Shown here: in pieces, positions 36,900 to 45,536 of the stretch
Position numbering within the stretch: the stretch's first letter is position 1
How the letters are laid out: each line of letters starts with the position of its first letter
Assembly: GCF_030433645.1 (NCBI RefSeq)
Contig: NZ_JAROCG010000002.1
Span: 744,001-808,000 of the forward strand
Origin: Arthrobacter burdickii
Lineage (GTDB): Bacteria; Actinomycetota; Actinomycetes; Actinomycetales; Micrococcaceae
DNA: 64,000 nucleotides
Direction of reading: 5' to 3'
Made by a program: the position numbers and the translations under genes
The notes under the pieces: generated by a model
Told to the model about the DNA's origin: nothing
The model's database searches: none
The model's input: the letters and a program-made list of their open reading frames with translations, nothing else

Positions 36900-38219
36900 G
36901 TGAACTTCGCCGTATACCGGGATCTGCTGCGCATCCGCTCCGTGCGGACGCTGCTGATCGTCGGGATGATCGCCCGCTTCCCGCACTCGGCGGCCGGAGT
37001 GCTGCTGACGCTGCACGTGGTGCAGACCCTGGACCGGGGGTACGCCGAAGCGGGAGCCGTCGCCGCCATCGTCACCATCGGGATCGCCGCCGGTGCGCCC
37101 TGGCGGGGCCGGCGCATCGACAGTGCGGGCCTGCGCCGCGCACTTCTTCCCTCCGTCATCGCGGAAGCCGTCATCTGGTCCATCGCTCCCCACCTGCCCT
37201 ACCACTGGCTGCTCGTCGCCGCGCTGGTCGGCGGCCTCTTCACCCTGCCCGCGTTCTCCGTCATCCGCCAGGCGCTCGGGGTCCTGGTCGACGGCGACCG
37301 GCGTCGGACGGCGTTCACGCTCGATGCGATCGCCACCGAGGTGATCTTCATGGCAGGGCCGGCGGTGGGCGTCGTCCTGGCCACCCAGGTCTCCACCGTG
37401 CTCGGCCTGACACTGGTGGGACTCGCCACGGCCTGCGCCGGGCTCTTCCTCATGTGGTTCAACCCACCCACGCGGTCGGAGCAACTGCCCGACGACGGGA
37501 CCGTCCCGGCCGTGGCGCCGGCGGGGATCGGCGAGACCGCCGCGGACCTCATCGGATCCCGCACCAGCACTTCCCACTCCGCTGCCTCCGGGCCCCGCCG
37601 CGGTCCCTCGCTACTCCGTCGCGGCATCAGCCGGGCCTTCCCCTGGCTGACCGTGCCGCTCGTGGTGGTCATGGTCATCGCCGCAGGGGCGGGACTGGTC
37701 CTGTCGGGCTCCGAGGTGGGCATCGTCGCCACGCTCGAGCTCTCCGGCAACGAGGGCCAGCTCGGCCTCGTCTTCGTGGCGTGGTGTGCCGCATCCGTGG
37801 TGGGCGGGCTCCTCTACGGAGCACTGCACCGACCGGTACCGCCGTCGCTCCTGCTGATCGGCATGGGGCTGCTGACGCTGCCGATGGCCTTCGCGGAGAG
37901 CACCCTGTCGCTGGCCCTGCTGTCGATCCCCGCGGGCCTGCTGTGCGCGCCGGTGCTCTCGGCCGCCTCGGAGAAGGTCGCCGACCTGGTCGCCGAGGAC
38001 AGGAGGGGTGAGGCGATGGGCTGGTACGGTTCGGCGCTGACCTCGGGTGTGGCGCTCGGCGCTCCCCTGGCGGGCGTCCTCATCGATACCACGGGCCCGT
38101 GGGGCGGCTTCATCACGGTGGCGGTCGTCTCGGCGCTGATCGGTGCAGCCGGGTTCGCGGCGCGCGGCCTGGGCCGGCAGCCGGTGGCCGATCCTGAGCG
38201 GGCGGCCCGCGAGGTGTAG
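36900..38219 (+). CDS. MFS transporter
   Basis: 439 residues from GTG 36900, with GGAGAAGGA upstream. About twelve hydrophobic spans are present, interrupted by a long polar central loop near residues 190-245. Lacking clear substrate motifs, it is best called a major facilitator of unknown cargo. The opening VNFAVYRDLLRIRSVRTLL and the charged IDSAGLRRALL loop 2-3 fit the family. It is placed 28 bases after the SseB-like gene and ends at a strong bidirectional terminator. Confidence 0.88.
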   Translation: MNFAVYRDLLRIRSVRTLLIVGMIARFPHSAAGVLLTLHVVQTLDRGYAEAGAVAAIVTIGIAAGAPWRGRRIDSAGLRRALLPSVIAEAVIWSIAPHLPYHWLLVAALVGGLFTLPAFSVIRQALGVLVDGDRRRTAFTLDAIATEVIFMAGPAVGVVLATQVSTVLGLTLVGLATACAGLFLMWFNPPTRSEQLPDDGTVPAVAPAGIGETAADLIGSRTSTSHSAASGPRRGPSLLRRGISRAFPWLTVPLVVVMVIAAGAGLVLSGSEVGIVATLELSGNEGQLGLVFVAWCAASVVGGLLYGALHRPVPPSLLLIGMGLLTLPMAFAESTLSLALLSIPAGLLCAPVLSAASEKVADLVAEDRRGEAMGWYGSALTSGVALGAPLAGVLIDTTGPWGGFITVAVVSALIGAAGFAARGLGRQPVADPERAAREV

Positions 38220-38239
38220 GTGCACGGGTCCGGGACCAC

Positions 38240-38273
38240 GAAGGCGCCGCACCGGAACCGGTGCGGCGCCTTC
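38240..38273. terminator. Strong bidirectional terminator
   Basis: GAAGGCGCCGCACC pairs perfectly with GGTGCGGCGCCTTC around a 6-base loop, between the convergent MFS and DUF1844 genes. Confidence 0.85.
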
Positions 38274-38304
38274 GGCCCCCAGGGCGCGGGGAGGGACTAT
38301 CGGG

Positions 38305-38754
38305 TCAGTTGACCGGCCCCGTGTACTTCTCGCCGGGGCCCTGCCCCGGAGGATCGGGAATGATCGAGGCCTCCCGGAACGCCAGCTGCAGCGAGCGGAG
38401 TCCGTCGCGCAGGGGACCGGCGTGCTGGGACCCGATCTCCGGCGCGGCCGCGGTGACGAAACCCGCGAGCGCGGTGATCAGCTTGCGCGCTTCGTCGAGG
38501 TCCTTGAGCTGCTCGGCGTTCTCCTCGTGCCCGAGCCCGCACTTCACGGCGGCAGCACTCATCAGGTGGACCGCCGAGGTCACGATGACCTCCACGGCGG
38601 CCACTTCGGAGATATCGCGCATCTGCTGGCGGACCTCCTGCTCGGCCGCCGAGGGGCCCGCGCTGTGGTCCTGCTCCTCCGCGAAGCTGCGTCGGGAGGG
38701 CGTGGCCGGCCCGTCGTCGGAGGCGTGCTGCGGATTGTCGTGTGGGGTGTTCAT
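38305..38754 (-). CDS. DUF1844 domain protein
   Basis: 149 residues from ATG 38754. The conserved core is MRDISEVAAVEVIVTSAVHL followed by MSAAAVKCGLG and LDEARKLITALAGF, a helical DUF1844 signature. N- and C-terminal regions are polar and Pro-rich. The family is typical of actinobacteria, where it lies divergently upstream of infC as here; its function is unknown. The longer frame to 38838 has no family similarity. Confidence 0.88.
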   Translation of the reverse strand: MNTPHDNPQHASDDGPATPSRRSFAEEQDHSAGPSAAEQEVRQQMRDISEVAAVEVIVTSAVHLMSAAAVKCGLGHEENAEQLKDLDEARKLITALAGFVTAAAPEIGSQHAGPLRDGLRSLQLAFREASIIPDPPGQGPGEKYTGPVN

Positions 38755-39053
38755 ACTGGTAAGCTTGGCATAGACCAACCGGTCGCTGTTACTTGCTGTG
38801 CTCCTTCGAGGAGCCGGAGGCAACGGGCCGGGATGCAAGCGGAGTCCTCTCCCACCCGCGTTTGCCTGGTGCAGCCCTCGGCCGCATTGCAGGTAGCCGG
38901 GTCACCTGGTCGGTCCTGCGGACGATCGCGCGGGAAGCCTACGCTTCCGCCGACCGCCCTGAACCGGCTGCCGAGGCCTTCGATTGCGCATGCAATGGGA
39001 GGCCTTCTTTCGTTTGCAGGCGGTTCCGGTTTGAGAATCCACAGGAGTCACAC
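38755..39053 (+). other. infC leader region
   Basis: 299 bases between divergent DUF1844 and the infC ATT. It likely includes the operon promoter and a long leader, ending in AGGAG at 39043-39047. I cannot define a known L20-type leader fold by eye. Confidence 0.4.
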
Positions 39054-40196
39054 ATTAGCGAGCCAAGAATCAACGATCGTATCCGCGTTCCCGAGGTGCG
39101 GTTGGTCGGACCTGCCGGCGAACAGGTAGGAATCGTCCGTATCGAGGACGCGCTCCGACTTGCCGCCGAGTCCGACCTGGATCTTGTCGAGGTAGCACCG
39201 CAGGCAAAGCCTCCGGTGGCCAAGCTCATGGATTTTGGTAAGTACAAGTACGAAGCGGCCGTCAAGGCCCGCGAGGCGCGGAAGAACCAGACCAACACGG
39301 TCCTGAAGGAAATCCGGTTCCGCCTCAAGATCGACACCCATGACTACGAGACCAAGCGCGGGCACGCGATGCGCTTCCTCGGTGCTGGTGACAAGGTCAA
39401 GGCCATGATCCAGTTCCGCGGTCGCGAGCAGCAGCGTCCGGAGATGGGCATCCGCCTGCTCCAGAAGTTCGCGGAGGATGTCGCAGAGGTCGGTGTGGTC
39501 GAGTCGTCGCCGCGTATCGACGGCCGCAACATGGTCATGGTCATCGGTCCGACCAAGAACAAGGCCGAAGCGAAGGCGGAGGCGCGCCGGGAAACGCAGC
39601 GGGCCGAGGCAAAGGCTGCCAACGAGGCCGTGAAGGCCGGTGGAGAGGTCAAGCGCATCGACACCTCCCGGGCGAGCACTGCCCCGCTGACCCAGTCCCT
39701 CGCGGACCTGCTGCCGGAGGGCTACTCGATCACGAGCGAGCCCGAGACTGCCGCGCCGGAGGCTCCCGTCCAGGAAGCACCCGCCGCCGCGGACGTTCCG
39801 GAGGCACCCGTCGCGGAGCCCACGGTTGTTCCGCAGGCCACGGAAGCCCCGGCCGCCGCTCCGGCACCGAAGGCTGCTCCTGCGCGGACCTCGTCGGCTC
39901 CGGCCCGGACCTCGTCGGCTCCGCGGTCGACGGCCTCACGGCCTGCGGCCGAGCGTCCCGCTGCGTCGCGACCGGCACAGCAGGCGCCGCGGCCGGCGAC
40001 GGCTGCACCGGCACCACGTCCCGCAGCGGCGCCGGTCCCGAGGCCGGCAGCAGCGGCACCGAAGCCGTCCGCAGCCCCCATGCCTTCGGCCATGCCCAAG
40101 CCTGGAGCGCCGAAACCGTCGGCGACGCCCAAGCCTGCCGGCAGGACGGCGCCCAAGAGCCCGACCAGCCGTCCGAAGCCCGGAACCGAGGACTAG
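39054..40196 (+). CDS. infC: Translation initiation factor IF-3 (ATT start, Ala/Pro-rich tail)
   Basis: IF-3 controls start-codon choice and subunit dissociation. The start is assigned to ATT 39054: AGGAG lies 6 bases upstream, and the codon opens the universally conserved [17 protein letters not shown]. No ATG, GTG or TTG fits that position, and AUU is the classical infC start used for autocontrol. The N-domain, linker and C-domain ([34 protein letters not shown]) occupy about the first 190 residues. A tail of about 180 residues made mostly of Ala, Pro, Ser and Lys follows, as in other high-GC actinobacteria. rpmI and rplT follow. Confidence 0.9.
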   Translation: MSEPRINDRIRVPEVRLVGPAGEQVGIVRIEDALRLAAESDLDLVEVAPQAKPPVAKLMDFGKYKYEAAVKAREARKNQTNTVLKEIRFRLKIDTHDYETKRGHAMRFLGAGDKVKAMIQFRGREQQRPEMGIRLLQKFAEDVAEVGVVESSPRIDGRNMVMVIGPTKNKAEAKAEARRETQRAEAKAANEAVKAGGEVKRIDTSRASTAPLTQSLADLLPEGYSITSEPETAAPEAPVQEAPAAADVPEAPVAEPTVVPQATEAPAAAPAPKAAPARTSSAPARTSSAPRSTASRPAAERPAASRPAQQAPRPATAAPAPRPAAAPVPRPAAAAPKPSAAPMPSAMPKPGAPKPSATPKPAGRTAPKSPTSRPKPGTED

Positions 40197-40237
40197 GGCC
40201 TCGGCCCTGTCTTCACGGGCACGTTCGAACACCAGCA

Positions 40238-40253
40238 GGCACCTTCGGGTGCC
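40238..40253 (+). other. UUCG-capped hairpin between infC and rpmI
   Basis: GGCACC-TTCG-GGTGCC, a stable small hairpin 48 bases before the rpmI ATG. It may be a processing or attenuation element in the infC-rpmI-rplT mRNA. Confidence 0.4.
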
Positions 40254-40300
40254 GAACTCCGGGTGCATCCGCCCCGGCTATCAAAAGGAGATCGGTCCCC

Positions 40301-40495
40301 ATGCCGAAGATGAAGACCCACAGCGGCGCCAAGAAGCGCTTCAAGCTGACCGGTAGCGGCAAGCTCAAGCGCCAGCAGGCCAACCGCCGCCACTACCTCG
40401 AGCACAAGTCCTCGACCGTGACGCGCCGCCTCGCGAGCGACCAGATCGTCTCGAAGGCCGACACCAAGGTCATCAAGAAGATGCTGGGCGTCTAA
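40301..40495 (+). CDS. rpmI: 50S ribosomal protein L35
   Basis: 64 residues, highly basic. [20 protein letters not shown] and the following [18 protein letters not shown] are diagnostic. AAAAGGAGATCG lies upstream of ATG 40301. It is the second gene of the classical infC-rpmI-rplT operon; expression in other bacteria is tied to L20 feedback on this mRNA. Confidence 0.98.
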   Translation: MPKMKTHSGAKKRFKLTGSGKLKRQQANRRHYLEHKSSTVTRRLASDQIVSKADTKVIKKMLGV

Positions 40496-40587
40496 CCACC
40501 AATCCACCCCCTCGGGAAAGCGCACGCACCTCCGGTGCGACGCTGCGGCTGCGGCCGTGACCGAAGAAGAACAAAAGGAGTACGCAC

Positions 40588-40977
40588 GTGGCACGTGTGA
40601 AGCGGGCAGTCAATGCCCACAAGAAGCGCCGGGTCATCCTCGAGCGCGCCAAGGGTTACCGCGGTCAGCGTTCGCGCCTGTACCGCAAGGCGAAGGAGCA
40701 GCTGCTCCACTCGTTCGTCTACAGCTACGGCGACCGCCGCAAGCGCAAGGGTGACTTCCGTCGCCTCTGGATCCAGCGCATCAACGCTGCATCCCGCGCC
40801 AACGGCCTGACCTACAACCGCCTGATCCAGGGCCTCAAGGCCGCCGAGATCCAGGTCGACCGCCGTATGCTCGCGGACCTTGCCGTCACCGATGGTGCTG
40901 CCTTCGCGGCCCTCGTCCAGATCGCCAAGGATTCCCTGCCGGCCGACACGTCGGCTCCCCTCAAGGCCTCGGCCTAG
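40588..40977 (+). CDS. rplT: 50S ribosomal protein L20
   Basis: 129 residues starting at GTG 40588 with AAAAGGAG 9 bases upstream. [19 protein letters not shown], the [15 protein letters not shown] segment and [20 protein letters not shown] are family hallmarks. It is an early assembly protein and a known translational repressor of its own operon in other bacteria. A hairpin 15 bases after the stop likely ends the operon. Confidence 0.98.
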   Translation: MARVKRAVNAHKKRRVILERAKGYRGQRSRLYRKAKEQLLHSFVYSYGDRRKRKGDFRRLWIQRINAASRANGLTYNRLIQGLKAAEIQVDRRMLADLAVTDGAAFAALVQIAKDSLPADTSAPLKASA

Positions 40978-40991
40978 GACCATCGGACGCT

Positions 40992-41009
40992 GCGGGCCCT
41001 CCGGCCCGC
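40992..41009 (+). terminator. Hairpin after rplT
   Basis: GCGGGCC-CTCC-GGCCCGC, 7-bp GC stem with a 4-base loop, ten bases before the next start. It is a probable partial terminator of the ribosomal operon. Confidence 0.55.
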
Positions 41010-41019
41010 GCACCGGTAC

Positions 41020-41976
41020 ATGATGAGCGCACACGGACGCCCCCAGGCGCCACTGATGTCCAACACCCAGGCTGACCGGGTGAAGGAGGTGGCACGCCTG
41101 GCCGGGCGTCCGTCGCGTTTAAGGCGCCGGGAGTTCCTGGCCGAGGGGCCGCAGGCGGTGCGGGAGGCCGTGCGACTGCACCTCGACCGGCAGGACGCGG
41201 GCAGGGACGGCGTCGTCGTCGACGTGTATGCGACGGCGGAGGCCCTCGAACGGCACACCGATATCGCGGCTCTCCTCGACCGCGAGGACGCCCCCTCCCT
41301 CCGGCGGGTGACCCCCGACGTGCTGGCGGCGATGTCGTCGACGGTCACTCCCCAGGGCTTCGTGGCGGTCTGCAGGTTCGTGGACGTCCCGGTCGAGGAC
41401 GTGCTCGCCGCAGGGCCGCGTCTCGTCGCCGTGCTGGTCGAGGTCCGTGACCCGGGCAATGCCGGCACCATCATCCGCGCCGCCGATTCGGCCGGAGCGG
41501 GCGCGGTCATCCTGACGGGTGCCAGCGTCGACCCCTACAACCCGAAGACCGTGCGGTCCACCGTCGGTTCGCTGTTCCACCTCCCCCTCGTGATCGCGGT
41601 CGAGCTGGACGGGCTGATCGACCGGCTGCGGGAGGCAGGGCTGACGGTCCTGGCGGCCGACGGTTACGGCGCGACGAACCTCGACGACCTGCAGGACGCC
41701 AGCGCGGCCCGCAGGTTCGGTTCGGGGGACGACGACGGCCCGGATGAGTCCGGGAGCGGATCGGACGAGGGCGCTGCCGGACCGTCGGTGAGCGCAGTAC
41801 GGCTCGAGGACGCCGGCGCCTGGCTCTTCGGCAACGAGGCGCAGGGGCTCCCCGCCGAGGTGACCGCCGGCGCCGACGCGCGCGTGGCCGTCCCCATCTA
41901 CGGAAGCGCCGAATCCCTGAACGTCGGGACGGCCGCCACGGTGTGCCTCTACGCCTCAGCCCGCGCGCAGCGCTGA
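41020..41976 (+). CDS. TrmH/SpoU family RNA 2'-O-methyltransferase
   Basis: 318 residues if started at ATG 41020; ATG 41056 (MSNTQADRVKEVARL) is an equally credible start and closer to homologues. The substrate-binding N-domain (REFLAEGPQAVREAV) is followed by the SPOUT knot with motif 1 RDPGNAGTIIRAADSAGAGA, motif 2 LFGNEAQGLP and motif 3 VPIYGSAESLNVGTAATV. The target could be rRNA or tRNA. An unusual acidic insert (about residues 230-265) interrupts the knot. The gene usually lies between rplT and pheS in actinobacteria. Its last 21 bases overlap the convergent MFS gene. Confidence 0.92.
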   Translation: MMSAHGRPQAPLMSNTQADRVKEVARLAGRPSRLRRREFLAEGPQAVREAVRLHLDRQDAGRDGVVVDVYATAEALERHTDIAALLDREDAPSLRRVTPDVLAAMSSTVTPQGFVAVCRFVDVPVEDVLAAGPRLVAVLVEVRDPGNAGTIIRAADSAGAGAVILTGASVDPYNPKTVRSTVGSLFHLPLVIAVELDGLIDRLREAGLTVLAADGYGATNLDDLQDASAARRFGSGDDDGPDESGSGSDEGAAGPSVSAVRLEDAGAWLFGNEAQGLPAEVTAGADARVAVPIYGSAESLNVGTAATVCLYASARAQR

Positions 41977-43203
41977 GGCCACGTCGCCGGCGACAGCCCG
42001 GCCCTGGCCCCGGCGGTCCAGCCACCCGCTGAGGACGGCGACGCCGAGTCCGAGCACGGCGAGCACTGCTCCTACCAGCGCCGGCGCGGTGAAACCCCAG
42101 CCAGCGGCGATGACGGCACCTCCGAGGGCCGCGCCCAGGGCGTTCGCGATGTTCAGCGCGGAGTGGTTCAGCGAGGACGCGAGCGACGGTGCGCCGGGTG
42201 ACACGTCGAGCAGGCGCGCCTGCAGGGGCGGGATGAGCGTCGATCCGGTCGCGCCGACCAGGAACACGAAGAGGCATGCGCTCCACGGCCTGGTGGCGGC
42301 GAGGGGGAACAACAGCAGCACGGCCGCGATCATCGCCATCACGGCGTAGATGCTTCCCATAATGGATTTGTCCGCCAGCCGTCCCCCCAGGACGTTGCCG
42401 ACCACCATGCCCACCCCGCACAGCGCGACGACGAGCGGCAGGACCGCCGCGTCCGCGCCCGCCACCTCCGTCATGACGGGCGCGATGTACGAGTAGACGG
42501 CGAAGAACCCGCCGAAGCCCACGATGCCGATGAGCAGGGTCATCCAGAGCTGCGGGCGCCGCAGGGCTCCGAGCTCGCCCCGGATGCTCGCACCGGGCCG
42601 CACGGGAACAACCGGCACCAGGGTCCTGATGAGGACGAGGGTGCCGGCCCCGATCAGCCCCACGAGCAGGAACATCCAACGCCAGCCGAACTGCTGGCCC
42701 AGCCAGGTGGCGAACGGGACGCCGACCACATTGGCGATACTGAGTCCGAGCATGACCATCGAGATCGCCCGGCCGCGCTTCGCGGGGTCGGCGAGGGACG
42801 CCGCGATCACCGCGGCGACGCCGAAGTAGGCGCCGTGCGGCAGACCGGACAGGAACCGCGATGCGAGCATCCAGCCGAAGCCCGAGGCGAAGAAGGACGA
42901 CAGGTTAGCGAGCGTGATGACCAGCATGAGGGCCAGGGCCACCGTGCGCTGGGGCTTCTTCGCACCCAGCGTCGCGAGGACCGGTGCTCCCACGACGACT
43001 CCCAGCGCGTAGGCGGAGATGACGTGGCCGCCCTGCGCGTAGTCCACGCCCAGGTCCGCGCGCATCTCCTCGAGCAGGCCCATGATGGTGAATTCCGTGG
43101 TCCCGATCGCAAAGCCGCCCACGGCGAGGGCGCCGATGGCCAGGGCCAGCCGCCGGCCTGCAAGGCGCTGGAGCGGAACGGACGGGCGAGCGGTGGAAGT
43201 CAT
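41956..43203 (-). CDS. MFS transporter, DHA1-like (AraJ/YdhP type)
   Basis: 415 residues with twelve predicted spans. GGFAIGTTEFTIMGLLEEM at the first span and the following YAQGGHVISAYALGVVVGAP are typical of the sugar-efflux/chloramphenicol-resistance branch of MFS. Substrate is unknown. ATG 43203 has no strong ribosome site. It is a lone leftward gene whose 3' end overlaps trmH antisense by 21 bases, so both must end transcription within each other or downstream. Confidence 0.9.
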   Translation of the reverse strand: MTSTARPSVPLQRLAGRRLALAIGALAVGGFAIGTTEFTIMGLLEEMRADLGVDYAQGGHVISAYALGVVVGAPVLATLGAKKPQRTVALALMLVITLANLSSFFASGFGWMLASRFLSGLPHGAYFGVAAVIAASLADPAKRGRAISMVMLGLSIANVVGVPFATWLGQQFGWRWMFLLVGLIGAGTLVLIRTLVPVVPVRPGASIRGELGALRRPQLWMTLLIGIVGFGGFFAVYSYIAPVMTEVAGADAAVLPLVVALCGVGMVVGNVLGGRLADKSIMGSIYAVMAMIAAVLLLFPLAATRPWSACLFVFLVGATGSTLIPPLQARLLDVSPGAPSLASSLNHSALNIANALGAALGGAVIAAGWGFTAPALVGAVLAVLGLGVAVLSGWLDRRGQGRAVAGDVASALRAG

Positions 43204-43455
43204 GAGTGTCCTAGCGGCGGGATCGGTCGGGGACGGGGATCGGTCGCCGGAGCACCCTGCAGCGGGCGGAACGGGACGGCGACGCGGACGACGTCGTCGC
43301 CTTCCAGCCTAGGCGATGACCCGATCGCGCCCCGAAATGCAACCAGCAAGAATGACCGGCGGAGTTTGCGCCTATGATGATCAGCCCACTTACGGTTGAT
43401 GGACGACGTTGGTTGAGCAGCGGCCAGTCGATTCTTCTGCTCAGGAGTTCCCCCC
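43204..43455. other. Upstream region of the GCS2-type ligase
   Basis: 323 bases separate the two flanking main genes. I see a -10 TATGAT at 43373-43378 with ATGACC at 43352-43357, and a small leader frame from 43456. The first 110 bases hold only a GC-rich leader of the leftward MFS gene. Confidence 0.5.
43373..43378 (+). promoter_or_regulatory. -10 element of the GCS2-type ligase transcript
   Basis: TATGAT; ATGACC 15 bases upstream is a weak -35. The transcript would include the leader frame at 43456. Confidence 0.5.
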
Positions 43456-43530
43456 ATGGAATCAACCGTCCGGCCCGCAACGTCGCGCGCAGCGGCAGCA
43501 CGCCCATCGACCAGCGCGGTGGCGTCATGA
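43456..43530 (+). CDS. 24-residue leader frame overlapping the ligase start
   Basis: ATG 43456 has AGGAG 8 bases upstream. The frame encodes a Ser/Ala/Arg/Thr-rich 24-mer (MESTVRPATSRAAAARPSTS plus four) and its TGA overlaps the next gene's ATG as ATGA. The downstream gene has no good ribosome site of its own, so coupled translation is plausible. Whether the peptide itself matters is unknown. Confidence 0.4.
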   Translation: MESTVRPATSRAAAARPSTSAVAS

Positions 43531-44696
43531 GGACCTTCGGCGTGGAGGAGGAGTTCCTCCTCGTGGACGCCGAGACCGGGTATCCCGTGCCGCTGGGCCA
43601 GGAGGCCTTCGGCCAGTGCACGGATGATCGCCTCACCTGCGAGATCAAGCAGGAGCAGATCGAGACGGGCACGCGGCCACATACCGACGTCAACGACCTC
43701 GCGCTGGACATCGCGCGGTGCCGAGCCCTCGCCGACTCAGCCGCCCTGCGGGTCGGAGCCCGGGCGGCCGCCCTGGCGACGTCGCCCCAGCCCGCAGCTC
43801 CGCAGGCCTCGCCCGGCAGCAGGTACGAGGAGATGCAGGACAGGTTCGCCCTGACCGCCAGCGAGCAGCTGACGTGCGGCTGCCACGTCCACGTCGGCGT
43901 CGAGGACGACGACGAGGGGGTGGCGGTACTCGATCGCATCCGCGCCTGGCTGCCGGTCCTGCTCGCGCTCTCGAGCAATTCGCCCTATTGGAACGGTACG
44001 GACACCGGATATGCCAGCTACCGGTCGCAGGCCTGGAGCCGCTGGCCCATGGCCGGCCCGTGCGACGTGTTCGGAACGGCCGAGCGCTACCACGCCACGG
44101 TCAGCGGCCTCCTGGATACCGCAGTTCCGGTGGATCTCGGCCAGATCTACTTCGATGCGCGCCTGAGCCACCACCACCCGACCGTGGAGGTGCGCGTCAG
44201 CGATGTGTGCCTGTACTCGGACGACGCCGTCCTGATAGCACTCCTGACCCGCGGGCTCGTCGAGACCGCGGCTCGCGAGTGGCGTGCGGGCGTGGCGCCG
44301 CTCGCCGTGCCGACCGCCACCGTGCGCATGGCGTCGTGGCGGGCGGGCAGGTTCGGCATGGACGGCAAGCTGCTGCATCCGCTGGACGCCAGGCCGCAGG
44401 ATGCGGCATCGGTTGCCCTCGCCCTCCTGCGGTACATCCGGCCGGCCCTGCAGGACCACGGCGACGCGGAGATCGCCGAGTCCCTGCTGCGCCAGCTCCT
44501 GGCCCGTGGCACGGGATCGAGGCGCCAGCGCGCCGCCCTGCTCCGCAGGGGGGACCTGGGCGACGTCGTCTCGGAAGCGGTCCGGGTGACCAACCTGGCA
44601 CGCGGGGGGATCGCCGAACACCACGAGGTAGCACGCCGCCCCGCACGCCGGAGCCTCGTGAAGACGGGTGGCTGGGGCCGCGCGTCGTCCTCCTGA
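43527..44696 (+). CDS. Carboxylate-amine ligase, GCS2/YbdK type glutamate-cysteine ligase
   Basis: 389 residues from ATG 43527, where the family opening FGVEEEFLLVDAETG begins. EIKQEQIETGTRP, CGCHVHVGVED, LLALSSNSPYWNGTDTGYAS and HPTVEVRVSDVC are the metal- and substrate-binding segments of the GCS2 family. E. coli YbdK has weak gamma-glutamylcysteine synthetase activity. Actinobacteria use mycothiol, so the true substrate here is uncertain. It is preceded by a coupled leader frame and followed by a small acidic gene. Confidence 0.88.
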   Translation: MRTFGVEEEFLLVDAETGYPVPLGQEAFGQCTDDRLTCEIKQEQIETGTRPHTDVNDLALDIARCRALADSAALRVGARAAALATSPQPAAPQASPGSRYEEMQDRFALTASEQLTCGCHVHVGVEDDDEGVAVLDRIRAWLPVLLALSSNSPYWNGTDTGYASYRSQAWSRWPMAGPCDVFGTAERYHATVSGLLDTAVPVDLGQIYFDARLSHHHPTVEVRVSDVCLYSDDAVLIALLTRGLVETAAREWRAGVAPLAVPTATVRMASWRAGRFGMDGKLLHPLDARPQDAASVALALLRYIRPALQDHGDAEIAESLLRQLLARGTGSRRQRAALLRRGDLGDVVSEAVRVTNLARGGIAEHHEVARRPARRSLVKTGGWGRASSS

Positions 44697-44775
44697 GCAG
44701 ATGTGCGACCGTCAAGGGCGCACGCAGGCGGGCCGAAGGCTGGAACAACGCACCACCGGATGATTGGATCGAACC

Positions 44776-45021
44776 ATGGGCTGGACACCGCATTCATTTC
44801 AATTGCCGCAGAGCGAGCACCTGCGGGAGGACATCAACCTGCCGCAGGAGCCCGAGGCCGAGAGCGCTGCGGAATTCTCGGAGGAGACCTACACCTCGAC
44901 GGAACTCAACGCAGGGCAGCAGGTCCCCGGACTGAGTCCCCACGGCGAGTACCGGCGCGGGGACAACCCGGAACACCAGACGGCCGCGGGCGGCAAACTC
45001 GCCTCGCCCGAAGAGAGCTGA
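44776..45021 (+). CDS. Small acidic hypothetical protein
   Basis: 81 residues from ATG 44776, rich in Glu, Ser, Gln and Pro (EDINLPQEPEAESAAEFSEE in the first half), with no hydrophobic core. It is probably disordered and cytosolic. No family was recognised. There is no obvious ribosome site before the ATG, which lowers confidence, but the third-base GC pattern and position between two rightward genes suggest it is expressed. Confidence 0.5.
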   Translation: MGWTPHSFQLPQSEHLREDINLPQEPEAESAAEFSEETYTSTELNAGQQVPGLSPHGEYRRGDNPEHQTAAGGKLASPEES

Positions 45022-45049
45022 CGGCACCGAGGGAGGGCGACGGCGTCGA

Positions 45050-45055
45050 TAGACT
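45050..45055 (+). promoter_or_regulatory. -10-like hexamer for a leaderless Nudix transcript
   Basis: TAGACT lies 6 bases before GTG 45062. Confidence 0.45.
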
Positions 45056-45061
45056 CGGCGG

Positions 45062-45535
45062 GTGACGAAACCAGCACCGGACCAGCTCCGCCAGATCGTC
45101 GGCGGAGCCGTCGTCGACTCCCTCGACCATCCGACCCGCCTGCTCGTGGCGCGGCGGACGGCACCGCCGCAGTTCGCCGGGATGTGGGAGTTCCCCGGCG
45201 GGAAGGTCGAGGCGGGGGAGACCTGCGAGACCGCCCTGCGGCGTGAACTCGAGGAGGAGCTCGGGATCCAGGCACGCCTCGGCGAGGAGATCCCCGGTCC
45301 GGGTGCACAGGGCTGGCCGCTCAATGAAGCGGCCGCGATGCGTGTCTGGTTCGTGGAGGCATCCGCCGGCGACGCAGCGCCGCTGCAGGACCACGACGAA
45401 CTGCGATGGGTCCCGTTACACCCCGCCCAGGAGCTGGATGCCCTGCCCTGGATTCCCGCCGACCGACCCATCCTCGTCGCGCTGAGAGCCAGGACGGGAC
45501 TGCAGGTCCAAACCGGCGAAGGAAGCCTGCGCTAG
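45062..45535 (+). CDS. Nudix hydrolase, MutT-like (8-oxo-dGTP diphosphatase type)
   Basis: 157 residues from GTG 45062. The Nudix box is complete: GGKVEAGETCETALRRELEE followed by ELGI. The preceding QFAGMWEFPGG is typical of MutT-like enzymes that cleanse oxidised nucleotides. The C-terminal part has LRWVPLHPAQELDALPWIPAD. Its TAG stop forms part of GCTAGA, the 6-base target duplicated by the IS element that begins two bases later. The coding sequence is intact. Confidence 0.9.
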   Translation: MTKPAPDQLRQIVGGAVVDSLDHPTRLLVARRTAPPQFAGMWEFPGGKVEAGETCETALRRELEEELGIQARLGEEIPGPGAQGWPLNEAAAMRVWFVEASAGDAAPLQDHDELRWVPLHPAQELDALPWIPADRPILVALRARTGLQVQTGEGSLR

Positions 45536-45536
45536 A
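45531..45536. repeat. Left target-site duplication GCTAGA
   Basis: GCTAGA abuts the left IS end and matches GCTAGA at 46653-46658 exactly. It contains the Nudix stop codon and, on the minus strand, the transposase stop codon. Confidence 0.93.

Noticed and set aside
40220-40229. LexA site at GTTCGAAC between infC and rpmI
   Set aside because: It is a short palindrome without the N4 spacer of the SOS box and lies inside a ribosomal operon.
41761-41830. Broken trmH-type gene due to an acidic insert
   Set aside because: The frame is continuous and all three SPOUT motifs are present on both sides; the insert looks like a surface loop.
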